50,249 nucleotides of DNA from Pedobacter zeaxanthinifaciens. Its GTDB lineage: Bacteria > Bacteroidota > Bacteroidia > Sphingobacteriales > Sphingobacteriaceae. The translations under genes and the position numbers were made by a program. The DNA is taken from positions 271,804 to 322,052 of the forward strand of contig NZ_QMHP01000004.1 of assembly GCF_003313335.1 (NCBI RefSeq), written 5' to 3'. Shown one piece after another: positions 1 through 8,102 of this stretch; positions within the stretch are counted from its first letter, which is position 1, and each line of letters begins with the position of its first letter. The notes below the pieces were generated by a model. It ran no database searches, was not told the DNA's origin, and worked only from the letters and a program-made list of their open reading frames with translations.

Positions 1-217
1 TAGTTTGTTTCTTTAGCCACAGATGCACAGATTTTGTTTTGTGGATAAACCTCTCTGGCTGCGCCATCTCTCCCAGGGGTAGAGATTGTAAAGTTGCATA
101 GGAATTTCGCTATTCTCTCCCTTTGGTAGAGATGCCCGAAGGGCAGAGAGGGTTAAAACAACATCACTAGCACCATAAGCATAGATAACGTACCTTTGCA
201 GATATAACTATTTCCAC
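1..217. other. Intergenic region upstream of the SulP gene with short inverted repeats
   Basis: No gene is seen here. The stretch around 60-152 holds purine/pyrimidine-rich, partly self-complementary text (CTCTCCC, GGTAGAGAT, GAAGGGCAGAGAGG). It resembles the palindromic text that also lies just after the SulP gene at 1763-1785 and 1864-1884. It looks like repetitive intergenic material, not a coding remnant. Confidence 0.4.
191..198 (+). promoter_or_regulatory. Candidate -7 element (TACCTTTG) for the SulP gene
   Basis: TACCTTTG matches the known Bacteroidota -7 consensus TAnnTTTG and lies 19 bases before the ATG at 218. That would give a short leader. No convincing -33 TTG was seen at the usual spacing, so this rests on the -7 match alone. 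Confidence 0.45.
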
Positions 218-1747
218 ATGCCCCTTTTTGATTTAAAGCAGCCCATCAATTATAAAAACGAAATCCTAGCCGGTTTAACCGTTGCCATGACCATGATTCC
301 CGAGTCGCTTTCATTTGCCATTTTAGCAGGCTTTCCTCCTTTAATGGGTTTGTACGCTGCTTTTATTATGGGTTTAGTTACAGCTATTTTAGGTGGTAGG
401 CCTGGCTTGGTATCGGGCGGGGCTGGTGCAACCGTAATTACGCTAATTGCATTGATGAAACTGCATGGCTTAGAGTATGTATTTGCTGCAGTGGTAGTAG
501 CTGGAGTGATCCAAATTGTGGTAGGGTTGTTTAGGCTCGGTAAGTTCATCAGGCTAGTGCCGCAATCAGTTATGTATGGGTTTGTTAATGGTTTAGCAAT
601 AGTGATTTTTCTGTCGCAGCTCAACCAATTTAAAGTGCAAGGTAGTAACGATTGGCTAAGTGGCTCAGCGCTGTATACAATGGGCGGACTAACCGCATTA
701 ACCATTTTTGTGGTGTGGCTTTGGCCTAAAATTACTAAGGCTGTACCTGCTTCATTAGTAGCTATTATCGTAGTATTTGCGGTGGTTTTAATTTTTGGGA
801 TACAAACTAAAACAGTAAGCGATATTGCTTCGGTAGCTGGAGGGTTTCCACCTTTCCATGTGCCTAATGTGCCTTTTACATTTGAGACGTTAAAAATTGT
901 ATTTCCTTTTGGGTTAATTATGGCTATGGTGGGGTTAACAGAAGGATTACTGACCTTAAACTTAGTGGATGAAATTGTAGGCAATAAAGGTGATGGTAAC
1001 AGAGAAAGTGTAGCACAAGGAACGGCCAATATTTTGAATGGCTTCTTTTTTGGGATGGGGGGCTGCCCTATGATTGCGCAAACCTTGGTGAATCTATCCG
1101 CTGGTGCGAGAGCAAGACTTTCGGCTATTATTGGTGCGCTAACCATTTTGTTGATTATTTTAGTAGGTGCACCTGTAATTGGAAAATTACCAATGGCCGC
1201 ACTTACAGGTGTGATGATGATGGTTGCCGTAACCACGTTCGAGTGGAGCAGTTTTCGTATCATTAATAAAATGCCAAAGGCCGATATTTTTATTGGGGTG
1301 GTTGTTGCTGCAGTAACGGTTTTTATGCACAATTTAGCCTTAGCGGTTCTTATTGGTGTAATTCTGTCGGCTTTGGTGTTTGCATGGGAAAGCGCCCGCC
1401 GCATTAGGGCAAAAAAGTTTATTGATGCGAATGGCGTAAAGCATTATGAGATTTTTGGGCCATTGTTTTTTGGTTCAACCACCACCTTTCTGGAAAAGTT
1501 TGATGTGCAGGACGACCCAACGGAAATTGTGATTAACTTCAAGGAGAGCCGTATTGCCGACATGAGCGCCATTGATGCAGTGCACAAAATCACAGAGCGT
1601 TATAAGAAGTTGGATAAACTGGTTACCTTAAAGCACCTTAGTGCTGATAGTAGACTGCTGCTTAGAAATGCGGCGGGTGTAATTGAGGTGAATATGGATG
1701 ATCCGATTTATATGGTTGCCGCCTCACCCCATGAAAGTAAATATTAA
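218..1747 (+). CDS. SulP/SLC26-family anion transporter with C-terminal STAS domain
   Basis: This 509-residue integral membrane protein belongs to the SulP family, which moves sulfate, bicarbonate or other inorganic anions across the inner membrane. The N-terminal segment has the family pattern: residues near 24-50 carry MTMIPESLSFAILAGFPP and the GLYAAF stretch. About 10-14 hydrophobic helices run to residue 390. The last 110 or so residues are soluble and fit a STAS domain, including a stretch near 440-450 that reads ESRIADMSAIDAVHKI. The length is normal for short bacterial SulP proteins. The ATG at 218 fits the family start and follows a -7-like box. The substrate cannot be read from sequence, and no carbonic anhydrase or sulfate-assimilation gene lies next to it. 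It stands alone, convergent with fabV. Confidence 0.9.
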   Translation: MPLFDLKQPINYKNEILAGLTVAMTMIPESLSFAILAGFPPLMGLYAAFIMGLVTAILGGRPGLVSGGAGATVITLIALMKLHGLEYVFAAVVVAGVIQIVVGLFRLGKFIRLVPQSVMYGFVNGLAIVIFLSQLNQFKVQGSNDWLSGSALYTMGGLTALTIFVVWLWPKITKAVPASLVAIIVVFAVVLIFGIQTKTVSDIASVAGGFPPFHVPNVPFTFETLKIVFPFGLIMAMVGLTEGLLTLNLVDEIVGNKGDGNRESVAQGTANILNGFFFGMGGCPMIAQTLVNLSAGARARLSAIIGALTILLIILVGAPVIGKLPMAALTGVMMMVAVTTFEWSSFRIINKMPKADIFIGVVVAAVTVFMHNLALAVLIGVILSALVFAWESARRIRAKKFIDANGVKHYEIFGPLFFGSTTTFLEKFDVQDDPTEIVINFKESRIADMSAIDAVHKITERYKKLDKLVTLKHLSADSRLLLRNAAGVIEVNMDDPIYMVAASPHESKY

Positions 1748-1762
1748 GGCAAAATTTCTGCA

Positions 1763-1884
1763 GGTCCCTCTCCAAAGGAAAGGGAGAAACGAAGTGAGTG
1801 CTTTTGCTTAGTGCAAAAAAAACGCCCAATAAAATTAGGCGTTTTTTATAGGCATCTTGTCTTCCCCTTTCCTTTGGAAAGGGG
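1763..1884. repeat. Palindromic intergenic repeats flanking a shared terminator
   Basis: Two related palindromes lie between the convergent genes. One at about 1766-1783 reads CCCTCTCC-AAA-GGAAAGGG with one mismatch. One at 1864-1884 is a perfect 9-bp stem, CCCCTTTCC-TTT-GGAAAGGGG. The two share the CCTTTCC/GGAAAGG core and resemble the GAAAGGGG-type repeats that are common between Bacteroidota genes. Confidence 0.6.
1815..1849. terminator. Bidirectional intrinsic terminator between the SulP gene and fabV
   Basis: AAAAAACGCC at 1817-1826 pairs with GGCGTTTTTT at 1838-1847 around an 11-base AT-rich loop. A-tracts on one side and T-tracts on the other let it work on both strands. It lies between two convergent genes, as expected for a shared terminator. 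Confidence 0.8.
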
Positions 1885-1898
1885 ATTAAGGGGATAGG

Positions 1899-3092
1899 CT
1901 ATTTCTGCAAACCAGGTATCTCTACCATTTCATTTGCATCAGCGGTGTAATCAACACCTGCTACATCAAAACCAAAGAGGTTCAAGAAATCTTTTTTATA
2001 ACCAGCTAAATCACCAGTTTGTGGCAACGTTTCGGTGTCGGCGGTTTTCCAAAGTTCAGCCACTTGTGCCTGTACATCGTCACGCATTTCCCAATCATCA
2101 ATTCTAATACGTCCTTTTTCATCCACAGGAACATCGCTGTTAGTGTATAATCTTTCAGCAAATAAACGCTGTATTTGCTCAATACAACCTTCGTGTAAAC
2201 CTTTTTCTTTCATGGTTTTGTACAAGAAAGAAATGTACAAAGGAATAACAGGAATAGCCGAACTCGCCTGAGTTACCAAAGCTTTGTTTACAGAAACGTA
2301 AGCCTTGCCGTTCAAGTCGGCCAGTTTATCAGTAATGGTAAAAGCAGTAGCTTCTAAGTGATCTTTAGCACGGCCAATGGTACCTTTTCTATAAACCGCC
2401 TCGGTTACCGCAGGGCCAATATAAGAGTAAGCTACAGTTACTGCGCCTTCGGCCAATACGCCAGCAGCTTTCATGTCATCAATCCACATTTCCCAATCTT
2501 CGCCACCCATTACAGCAACGGTGTTTTCAATTTCCTCTTCGTTGGCAGGTTCTATACTTACAGTAGAAACAATGCCGGTATGGAAATCAACAGTTTTGTC
2601 AGAGAAAGTGCCGCCAATTGGTTTCAAGGTAGAGCGGTGTGTAACGCCAGTTTTTGGGTTAGTTCTTACCGGAGATGCCAAACTGTAAATTACCAAGTCA
2701 ATTTGGCCTAAATCAGCTTTAATTAAATCAATAGTTTGCTGCTTTACTTCATTTGAAAACGCATCGCCGTTAATGCTTTTTGCATACAATCCATCTGCTT
2801 GCGCCTGTTTTTCAAAAGCAGCAGTATTATACCAACCTGGCGAAGCTGTTTTGCCTTCTTTAGGTTCTTTTTCAAAATAAACGCCAACAGTTGAAGCACC
2901 ATTGCCATACGCTGCGGTAATACGCGAAGCCAAACCAAATCCGGTTGATGCACCAATTACCAATACTCTTTTAGGTCCGTTGATGTTGCCTTTAGATTTT
3001 ACATATTCAATTTGGTTTTTCACGTTCTGTGCGGCACCCTCAGGGTGAGCCGTTAAACAGATAAAACCACGCATTCTAGGTTCAATAATCAT
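1899..3092 (-). CDS. fabV: Enoyl-[ACP] reductase FabV (trans-2-enoyl-CoA reductase family)
   Basis: FabV carries out the last reduction of each fatty-acid elongation cycle, turning trans-2-enoyl-ACP into acyl-ACP with NADH. It stands in for FabI and usually resists triclosan. The protein is 397 residues, normal for FabV. The glycine-rich nucleotide site GASTGFG is at residues 47-53. The FabV signature Y-x8-K is present as Y234 and K243, inside YRKGTIGRAK. The start was placed at 3092 because the family begins MII-P-RGFIC-T-HP, which matches MIIEPRMRGFICLTAHP here. The reading frame stays open 11 codons further upstream, but that part has no family similarity. A well-spaced Bacteroidota promoter lies upstream. 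The gene is monocistronic. Its fatty acyl products would also feed the sphingolipid genes further on, though nothing links the two directly. Confidence 0.95.
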   Translation of the reverse strand: MIIEPRMRGFICLTAHPEGAAQNVKNQIEYVKSKGNINGPKRVLVIGASTGFGLASRITAAYGNGASTVGVYFEKEPKEGKTASPGWYNTAAFEKQAQADGLYAKSINGDAFSNEVKQQTIDLIKADLGQIDLVIYSLASPVRTNPKTGVTHRSTLKPIGGTFSDKTVDFHTGIVSTVSIEPANEEEIENTVAVMGGEDWEMWIDDMKAAGVLAEGAVTVAYSYIGPAVTEAVYRKGTIGRAKDHLEATAFTITDKLADLNGKAYVSVNKALVTQASSAIPVIPLYISFLYKTMKEKGLHEGCIEQIQRLFAERLYTNSDVPVDEKGRIRIDDWEMRDDVQAQVAELWKTADTETLPQTGDLAGYKKDFLNLFGFDVAGVDYTADANEMVEIPGLQK

Positions 3093-3133
3093 AATTTGTT
3101 TATTTAAAGTTGGCCAAGCCAACAATCCAAGTT

Positions 3134-3165
3134 CAAAGCTAGCTTATTTTTTTGTGCGCTACAAA
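3134..3165 (-). promoter_or_regulatory. Bacteroidota-type promoter for fabV
   Basis: On the minus strand, TTTG (3165-3162), a 20-base spacer and TAGCTTTG (3141-3134) match the TTTG-N(17-23)-TAnnTTTG consensus. The -7 box is about 41 bases before the chosen start at 3092. It also makes the upstream alternative start at 3125 less likely, because that codon would sit close to the transcription start. Confidence 0.65.
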
Positions 3166-3722
3166 TTTAGTAGAGGCAGACGGTGCGATGTTAAGTATGG
3201 CATTACGTTTAGAGGAAGATTTGTGTTTTGAAAAACAAAGCCAACAGCTTTTGCGGAAAGTGCAGTCCTTTGCTTCGTTCAAATGCTCCATTGCGCTGCG
3301 CTCCATTTCGCATAACCACTTCGCCAAGGTTTATTTTACAAAGGTAGTGGTGCATGGCTGGTGTAAATAGCAAGGTGTTTCAATCCATAGCCCCGATTGC
3401 CGTGGATCCCGATTTTTCATCGGGAGAAACAGAAAGCGGGACGAACGCTGTAAATAGCACTTTAATTGCGCTCCAAAAAATCTGAAGCAACACAAATGTT
3501 TGTCAAATGTAAAAGGCTGTTAAGATGATAGTATTTAAAGCTTTTAAGTATTTGTATCCGTAGCTTTTGTGCTTTTATTTCGCTAATTTTGCAAGCTATT
3601 TTTTTAACACACAGGCACAAAGCGGTTGGTCTAAAACTCTTTATTGCTAAGTAGCAGGAACAAGCGATAGTTCTGTGTGTTTAAACAAAGAAATACATTT
3701 AAAAAACGGAGCGAACACATAT
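3166..3722. other. Intergenic region between fabV and uvrA, no supported gene
   Basis: This region between divergent genes is open in both directions at about 3139-3370 (62 and 72 codons), but the translations lack family features and overlap on opposite strands. A hairpin at 3407-3425 (TCCCGAT-TTTTC-ATCGGGA) is flanked by two copies of TGTAAATAGCA, near 3362 and 3449. These look like intergenic repeat material. A -7-like TAATTTTG at 3594-3601 may serve uvrA. Confidence 0.5.
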
Positions 3723-6560
3723 ATGGCTAAAAACCACGTTGATTTAGGCGAGCAAAAAGAGGTTGAGGTTTATGGTGCGAGGGTGCACAATCTAAAAAAT
3801 ATTGACGTTAGTTTTCCACGCAACAAAATGGTGGTGGTTACTGGGTTAAGTGGTAGCGGTAAATCCAGCTTGGCTTTTGACACCATTTACGCCGAAGGTC
3901 AGCGCCGTTACATGGAAACATTTAGTGCTTATTCACGCCAGTTTATGGGCGGTATGGAGCGCCCGGATGTGGACAAAGTTTCGGGTTTGAGTCCGGTGAT
4001 TGCCATTGAGCAAAAAACCACCAGCAAAAACCCACGCTCAACGGTGGGTACCATTACTGAAATTTACGATTTCATGCGTTTGTTGTATGCTCGTGTGGCT
4101 GATGCTTTTTCGTACAATACTGGCGAAAAAATGGAGCGCATGAGCGAAGACCAAATTCTCCAAAATATCTACAAAAAGTTTGAAAAATCGGCAGTAAATA
4201 TTTTGGCTCCAGTGGTAAAAGGCCGTAAAGGGCATTACCGCGAACTGTTTGAGCAAATACGCAAACAAGGCTACGTGAAAGTGCGTGTGGATGGTGAAAT
4301 TAAGGATATCGTGGCCAAAATGCAGGTAGATCGTTATAAAATACACGATATTGAAATTGTGGTTGACCGCTTGATGATTGATCCGAAAGATGATAAACGC
4401 CTTCGCGATAGTATACAAACTGCCATGCGTTTGGGAAAAGGTATCATCAAAATAAGCGATAAGGACAATAACGTAGCGCATTTTAGCAAATTTTTGATGT
4501 GCCCTACCACAGGAATTTCCTATGATGAACCACAACCGAATAGTTTTTCGTTTAACTCGCCCTATGGCGCTTGCGAAACTTGCGACGGCTTGGGTTATGT
4601 GTTTGTGGTGGATAAGAAATCGGTGATGCCCAACATGAAGTTGAGTATCATTAATGGTGGTTTGGCTCCGCTTGGCGAGTATAGGGATATTTGGGTGTTT
4701 CAGGTGCTTAAAGCGGTGGCGAAGAAGTATAATTTTTCGTTATCAACACCATTAGAGAAATTGAGTGAAGAGCACATTGATTTGATTTTAAATGGTACTC
4801 CAGATTTGATTTCGGTAGAAGTTGCCTACAACAAATGGAACGTACAAAATTACCAAGTTACGTTTGACGGGCTCATTAAACTTTTGGAAGAGCAGCAGGA
4901 GAAAAGGGGAGAAGGTGCTACTGACGATATGGAGGCTTTCCGTCGTTTGGAAACCTGCCCTACTTGCCATGGCGCTCGTTTGAAAAAAGAAAGTCTACAT
5001 TTCAAGGTTGATGGCAAGAATATTTTTGAACTGGCCGAAATGGATATCTCCAGTTTAAGCCAATGGTTTGTAGGGGTGGAGAGCAGGCTAAGTGATCGTC
5101 AGAACACCATTGCCAAAGAAATTTTGAAGGAAATTAGAGCTCGTATTGGCTTTTTGTTGGATGTAGGCTTAAATTACCTTACGCTTGATCGCACTTCGAG
5201 AACCTTATCAGGAGGGGAGGCGCAACGTATTCGTTTGGCTACGCAAATTGGATCGCAGCTGATGAATGTCATGTACATTTTGGATGAGCCAAGTATTGGT
5301 TTGCACCAGCGTGATAATGAGCGTTTAATTACCGCTTTAAAAAACTTGCGTGATTTAGGAAACACCGTTTTGGTGGTGGAGCACGATAAGGATATGATTT
5401 TGGAGGCTGATTATGTGTTGGATATTGGTCCGGCAGCAGGGGTGCATGGCGGTACGGTGGTTGCGGAGGGTACACCAAAGCAAATCTTAAAATCCAACAC
5501 CTTAACTGCAGCTTACTTAAATGGTAAAAAAGGAATTTTAGTGCCCGAAAAACGTAGGGAGGGTAATGGTAAAACACTTTCCATTATCAAAGCTACTGGT
5601 CATAACTTAAAAGAGGTTTCGGTAGATTTTCCTTTGGGTAAATTTATTGCAGTAACAGGTGTTTCGGGTAGTGGTAAATCTAGCTTAATTACCGAAACGC
5701 TTTATCCGATTTTGAACCACCATTTTTTTAGGGCCAAGAAAAAACCTTTGCCTTACGAAAGAATTGATGGTTTAAAGGAAATTGATAAGGTAATTGAAAT
5801 TGACCAAACGCCAATTGGACGTACGCCGCGTTCTAATCCATCAACTTACACGGGTGTTTTTTCTGATATCAGGAACTTGTTTGTGGCATTGCCCGAAGCT
5901 AAAATTAGAGGCTATAAACCTGGGCGTTTTTCTTTCAACGTGAAAGGTGGCAGATGTGAAACTTGCCAAGGTGCGGGCATGAAAGTGATTGAAATGAACT
6001 TCTTGCCTGATGTACAGGTACCTTGCGAAGAATGCGGTGGTAGAAGGTATAACCGTGAAACTTTGGAGGTGCGCTACAAAGGTAAATCTATCAGTGATGT
6101 GTTGGATATGAGTATTGAAGATGCCTGTCATTTCTTTGAGCATATGCCTGTCATCTACCGTAAAATTAAAACGTTAAATGATGTGGGTTTAGGTTATATC
6201 CGTTTAGGGCAGGCTTCTACTACTTTGTCTGGAGGCGAGGCGCAACGCGTAAAATTGGCTACCGAGCTTTCTAAAAAAGACACCGGTAAAACCTTCTATA
6301 TTTTGGATGAGCCGACTACAGGTTTGCACTTTGAGGATATCAACGTATTGTTAGGGGTGCTGAATGAGTTGGTAGATAAAGGCAACACGGTTTTGGTGAT
6401 TGAACATAACTTGGATGTGGTTAAAGTGGCCGATTGGGTAATTGATTTAGGTGAAGAAGGCGGCGCTGGCGGCGGTAGAATTATTTTCGAAGGTACACCT
6501 GAGGGATTGATTGAAAATCCGCTTAGCTTGACGGGCAAGTTTTTGAAAAAGGAAATGTAA
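3723..6560 (+). CDS. uvrA: Excinuclease ABC subunit A (UvrA)
   Basis: UvrA is the damage-sensing ATPase of nucleotide excision repair. It works as a dimer with UvrB to find bulky lesions. The 945-residue length is normal. Both ABC modules are complete: Walker A GLSGSGKS at 41-48 and GVSGSGKS at 646-653, two LSGGEAQR signatures, and two Walker B/D-loop stretches reading YILDEPS-GLH and YILDEPTTGLH. The C-terminal zinc module has all four cysteines (C745, C748, C768, C771). The first zinc module keeps C260, C284 and C287, but the expected second cysteine is threonine (CPTT instead of CPxC). The start at 3723 (MAKNHVDLGE) was chosen because the 16 upstream codons add no family sequence and include an unlikely lead-in. 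Confidence 0.97.
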   Translation: MAKNHVDLGEQKEVEVYGARVHNLKNIDVSFPRNKMVVVTGLSGSGKSSLAFDTIYAEGQRRYMETFSAYSRQFMGGMERPDVDKVSGLSPVIAIEQKTTSKNPRSTVGTITEIYDFMRLLYARVADAFSYNTGEKMERMSEDQILQNIYKKFEKSAVNILAPVVKGRKGHYRELFEQIRKQGYVKVRVDGEIKDIVAKMQVDRYKIHDIEIVVDRLMIDPKDDKRLRDSIQTAMRLGKGIIKISDKDNNVAHFSKFLMCPTTGISYDEPQPNSFSFNSPYGACETCDGLGYVFVVDKKSVMPNMKLSIINGGLAPLGEYRDIWVFQVLKAVAKKYNFSLSTPLEKLSEEHIDLILNGTPDLISVEVAYNKWNVQNYQVTFDGLIKLLEEQQEKRGEGATDDMEAFRRLETCPTCHGARLKKESLHFKVDGKNIFELAEMDISSLSQWFVGVESRLSDRQNTIAKEILKEIRARIGFLLDVGLNYLTLDRTSRTLSGGEAQRIRLATQIGSQLMNVMYILDEPSIGLHQRDNERLITALKNLRDLGNTVLVVEHDKDMILEADYVLDIGPAAGVHGGTVVAEGTPKQILKSNTLTAAYLNGKKGILVPEKRREGNGKTLSIIKATGHNLKEVSVDFPLGKFIAVTGVSGSGKSSLITETLYPILNHHFFRAKKKPLPYERIDGLKEIDKVIEIDQTPIGRTPRSNPSTYTGVFSDIRNLFVALPEAKIRGYKPGRFSFNVKGGRCETCQGAGMKVIEMNFLPDVQVPCEECGGRRYNRETLEVRYKGKSISDVLDMSIEDACHFFEHMPVIYRKIKTLNDVGLGYIRLGQASTTLSGGEAQRVKLATELSKKDTGKTFYILDEPTTGLHFEDINVLLGVLNELVDKGNTVLVIEHNLDVVKVADWVIDLGEEGGAGGGRIIFEGTPEGLIENPLSLTGKFLKKEM

Positions 6561-6622
6561 GGATACTTTCTGTCCATTTTATCTCATCAAAATTTTGCTG
6601 TCCTGTCACTAACACTGTTTCA

Positions 6623-6655
6623 GATTTGCAGTCTATAAATTCGGAAATGCAAATC
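6623..6655. repeat. Short inverted repeat downstream of uvrA
   Basis: GATTTGCA at 6623-6630 and TGCAAATC at 6648-6655 form an 8-bp inverted repeat with a 17-base gap. No T-run follows, so it is not a clear terminator. It looks like another intergenic palindrome. Confidence 0.4.
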
Positions 6656-6745
6656 CGATGGCAGGTTAGTAACGGTTATTAGTAGATTGACGTGTTCCTA
6701 GCGTGCCAAATTTGTACTGTATTAACAGGGCAGAGCTTTGGTTAA

Positions 6746-6780
6746 TAAAAAAAAGCGCTACAAGTAAAACTTATAGCACT
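6746..6780 (-). terminator. Intrinsic terminator of the YiaA-like gene
   Basis: AGCGCTACAAGT at 6754-6765 pairs with ACTTATAGCACT at 6769-6780 (10 of 12 positions). On the minus strand the stem is followed by a run of Ts (the A-tract at 6747-6754). It lies 25 bases past the stop of the minus-strand gene and may also stop uvrA read-through. Confidence 0.75.
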
Positions 6781-6804
6781 TCCATAAAATTCTAATTTTT
6801 TAAT

Positions 6805-7206
6805 CTAATGGAGGTTTTGTTTGGCAATTTGACTATCGCGAGTGTTTTTTTGTACCGCAATAGCGCCAAACAAAGCTAGCAAAAAGGCAAAGGCATAAAA
6901 TCCCTTTTCGCTAGGCAACAGGTCTGCATTCCACAGCCCAATTACCAACAAAGCAATAGTTAGCAAGGTTGCAAACCAGCTAATGCCGTAGTAAAGTTCC
7001 GTCACTGGAATGCTTTCGAGCTTGTCTCTAACAGCTTTTTGCAGCGAAATTACTGCGAACATGCCAAACATGAGTACCGCAAAATAGTAGCCTTTTTCAT
7101 TGAGTAGCATTTCGGAACGCCAAAGGCCAATAATAAAGCCTATCATACCAACTCCGAGGGCAATCCACGAGGCTGCTACAAAAGCGTTGGAAGGTTTTTG
7201 GTTCAT
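6805..7206 (-). CDS. YiaA/YiaB-family inner membrane protein
   Basis: This 133-residue protein has four hydrophobic helices arranged as two copies of the YiaAB two-helix unit. The repeats are visible as GLWRSEMLLNEKGYYFAVL near residue 28 and GLWNADLLPSEKGFYAFAF near residue 88. Each ends in a QK--RD motif (LQKAVRD, VQKNTRD). The family sits in the inner membrane and its biochemical role is unknown. Length and domain number match the two-repeat members. The gene stands alone with its own terminator. Confidence 0.85.
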   Translation of the reverse strand: MNQKPSNAFVAASWIALGVGMIGFIIGLWRSEMLLNEKGYYFAVLMFGMFAVISLQKAVRDKLESIPVTELYYGISWFATLLTIALLVIGLWNADLLPSEKGFYAFAFLLALFGAIAVQKNTRDSQIAKQNLH

Positions 7207-7349
7207 TGTTTTAGTATTAGGTTAATATTTAACAATTGCTGTAAAGACTTTCACGAGAGTTAATTGTTACAAGTTATCGTAATTATGACAAAGCCATAGC
7301 GTTAACTTGATTGGTTCGTTGCTTTGTACTTGCCGGCAGCCAGCTACCC

Positions 7350-8040
7350 TGTCATCCCGACTTTGGAGGGATCTGGAAAAGAGCTCAAGTTAATAAGGTT
7401 TAGTTCCTTCGCTTCGTTCCGGATGACATTACGCCTAACTGCCAACCCGCCTTGTCATCCCCACTTTGGAGTGATCTGGAAAAGAGCTCACGTTAATAAG
7501 GTTTAGTTCCTTCGCTTTGCTCTGCTCTGGATGACAATACGCCTAACTGCTAAACCGCCTTGTCATCCCGACTTTGGAGGGATCTAATGAAGAGCTCACG
7601 TTAATAAGGTTTAGTTCCTTCGCTTTGCTCTGGATGACAATACGCCTAGTTGCTAGCCCGCCTTGTCATCCCGACTTTGGAGGGATCTGGAAAAGTGCTC
7701 ACGTTAATAAGGTTTAGTTCCTTCGCTGCGCAAGAATGACAGTACGCCTAACCGCTAACCCGCCTTGTCATCCCGACTTTGGAGGGATCTGGAAAAGAGC
7801 TCACGTTAATAAGGTTTAGTTCCTTCGCTTCGCTTTGGATGACAGCACGCCTAACCGCTAACCCGCCTTTTCATCCCGACTTTGGAGGGATCTGGAAAAG
7901 AGCTCACGTTAATAAGGTTTAGTTCCTTCGCTTCGCTTTGGATGACAGCACGCCTAACCGCTAACCCGCCTTGTCATCCCGACTTTGGAGGGATCTAGTG
8001 AAGAGCTTACGGTAACCGATTTAGTTCATTCGCTTCGCTG
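7350..8040. repeat. Seven-copy tandem repeat, unit about 103 bp
   Basis: Copies start at about 7350, 7453, 7561, 7664, 7766, 7869 and 7972, giving periods of 103, 108, 103, 102, 103 and 103. Each copy opens with a form of TGTCATCCCGACTTTGG, continues through GAGCTCACGTTAATAAGG and TTTAGTTCCTTCGCTT, and most close with GGATGACA. The 8-bp ends TGTCATCC and GGATGACA are inverted repeats, so one copy can fold as a hairpin of about 89 bases (7350-7438 in copy 1). The fourth copy has a variant right arm (GAATGACA) and the last is degenerate. The unit has no spacers between copies, which excludes a CRISPR. An open frame through the first copies is not a gene. Confidence 0.9.
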
Positions 8041-8063
8041 GACAACTAATTTTAATTAAGCGC

Positions 8064-8098
8064 TTGGTTTCTTCTGCTAAATTATTTAGCTAAATTTG
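8064..8098 (+). promoter_or_regulatory. Candidate promoter for the Pif1-like helicase gene
   Basis: TAAATTTG at 8091-8098 matches the TAnnTTTG -7 consensus. TTG at 8064-8066 lies 24 bases before it, one longer than the usual range. The ATG is only four bases past the -7 box, so the transcript would have almost no leader. Confidence 0.45.
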
Positions 8099-8102
8099 CG
8101 CT

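Larger units (their letters stand above)
7207..8102. other. Long intergenic region made mostly of the 103-bp repeat array
   Basis: About 900 bases separate the YiaA-like gene from the helicase gene. From 7350 to 8040 it is the tandem array. The 140 bases before it hold only AT-rich text. The 60 bases after it carry the helicase promoter. No gene is supported. Confidence 0.7.

Noticed and set aside
250..1404. Long minus-strand open frame (384 codons) under the SulP gene
   Set aside because: It lies fully inside a well-supported transporter gene on the other strand, is rich in Thr/Pro/Ile, and shows no domain.
3152..3370. Small open frame between fabV and uvrA
   Set aside because: Open on both strands with no start context, no homology recognised and repeat-like surroundings; kept only as an intergenic observation.
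4038..4535. Minus-strand open frame inside uvrA
   Set aside because: It is antisense to conserved UvrA sequence and has no recognisable feature.
7324..7506. Open frame of 60 codons in the repeat array
   Set aside because: It only reads through the first repeat copies and has no family pattern; its translation repeats with the DNA unit.
7350..8040. Possible CRISPR array
   Set aside because: The unit of about 103 bp repeats head to tail with no unique spacers between copies, and no cas gene is nearby.
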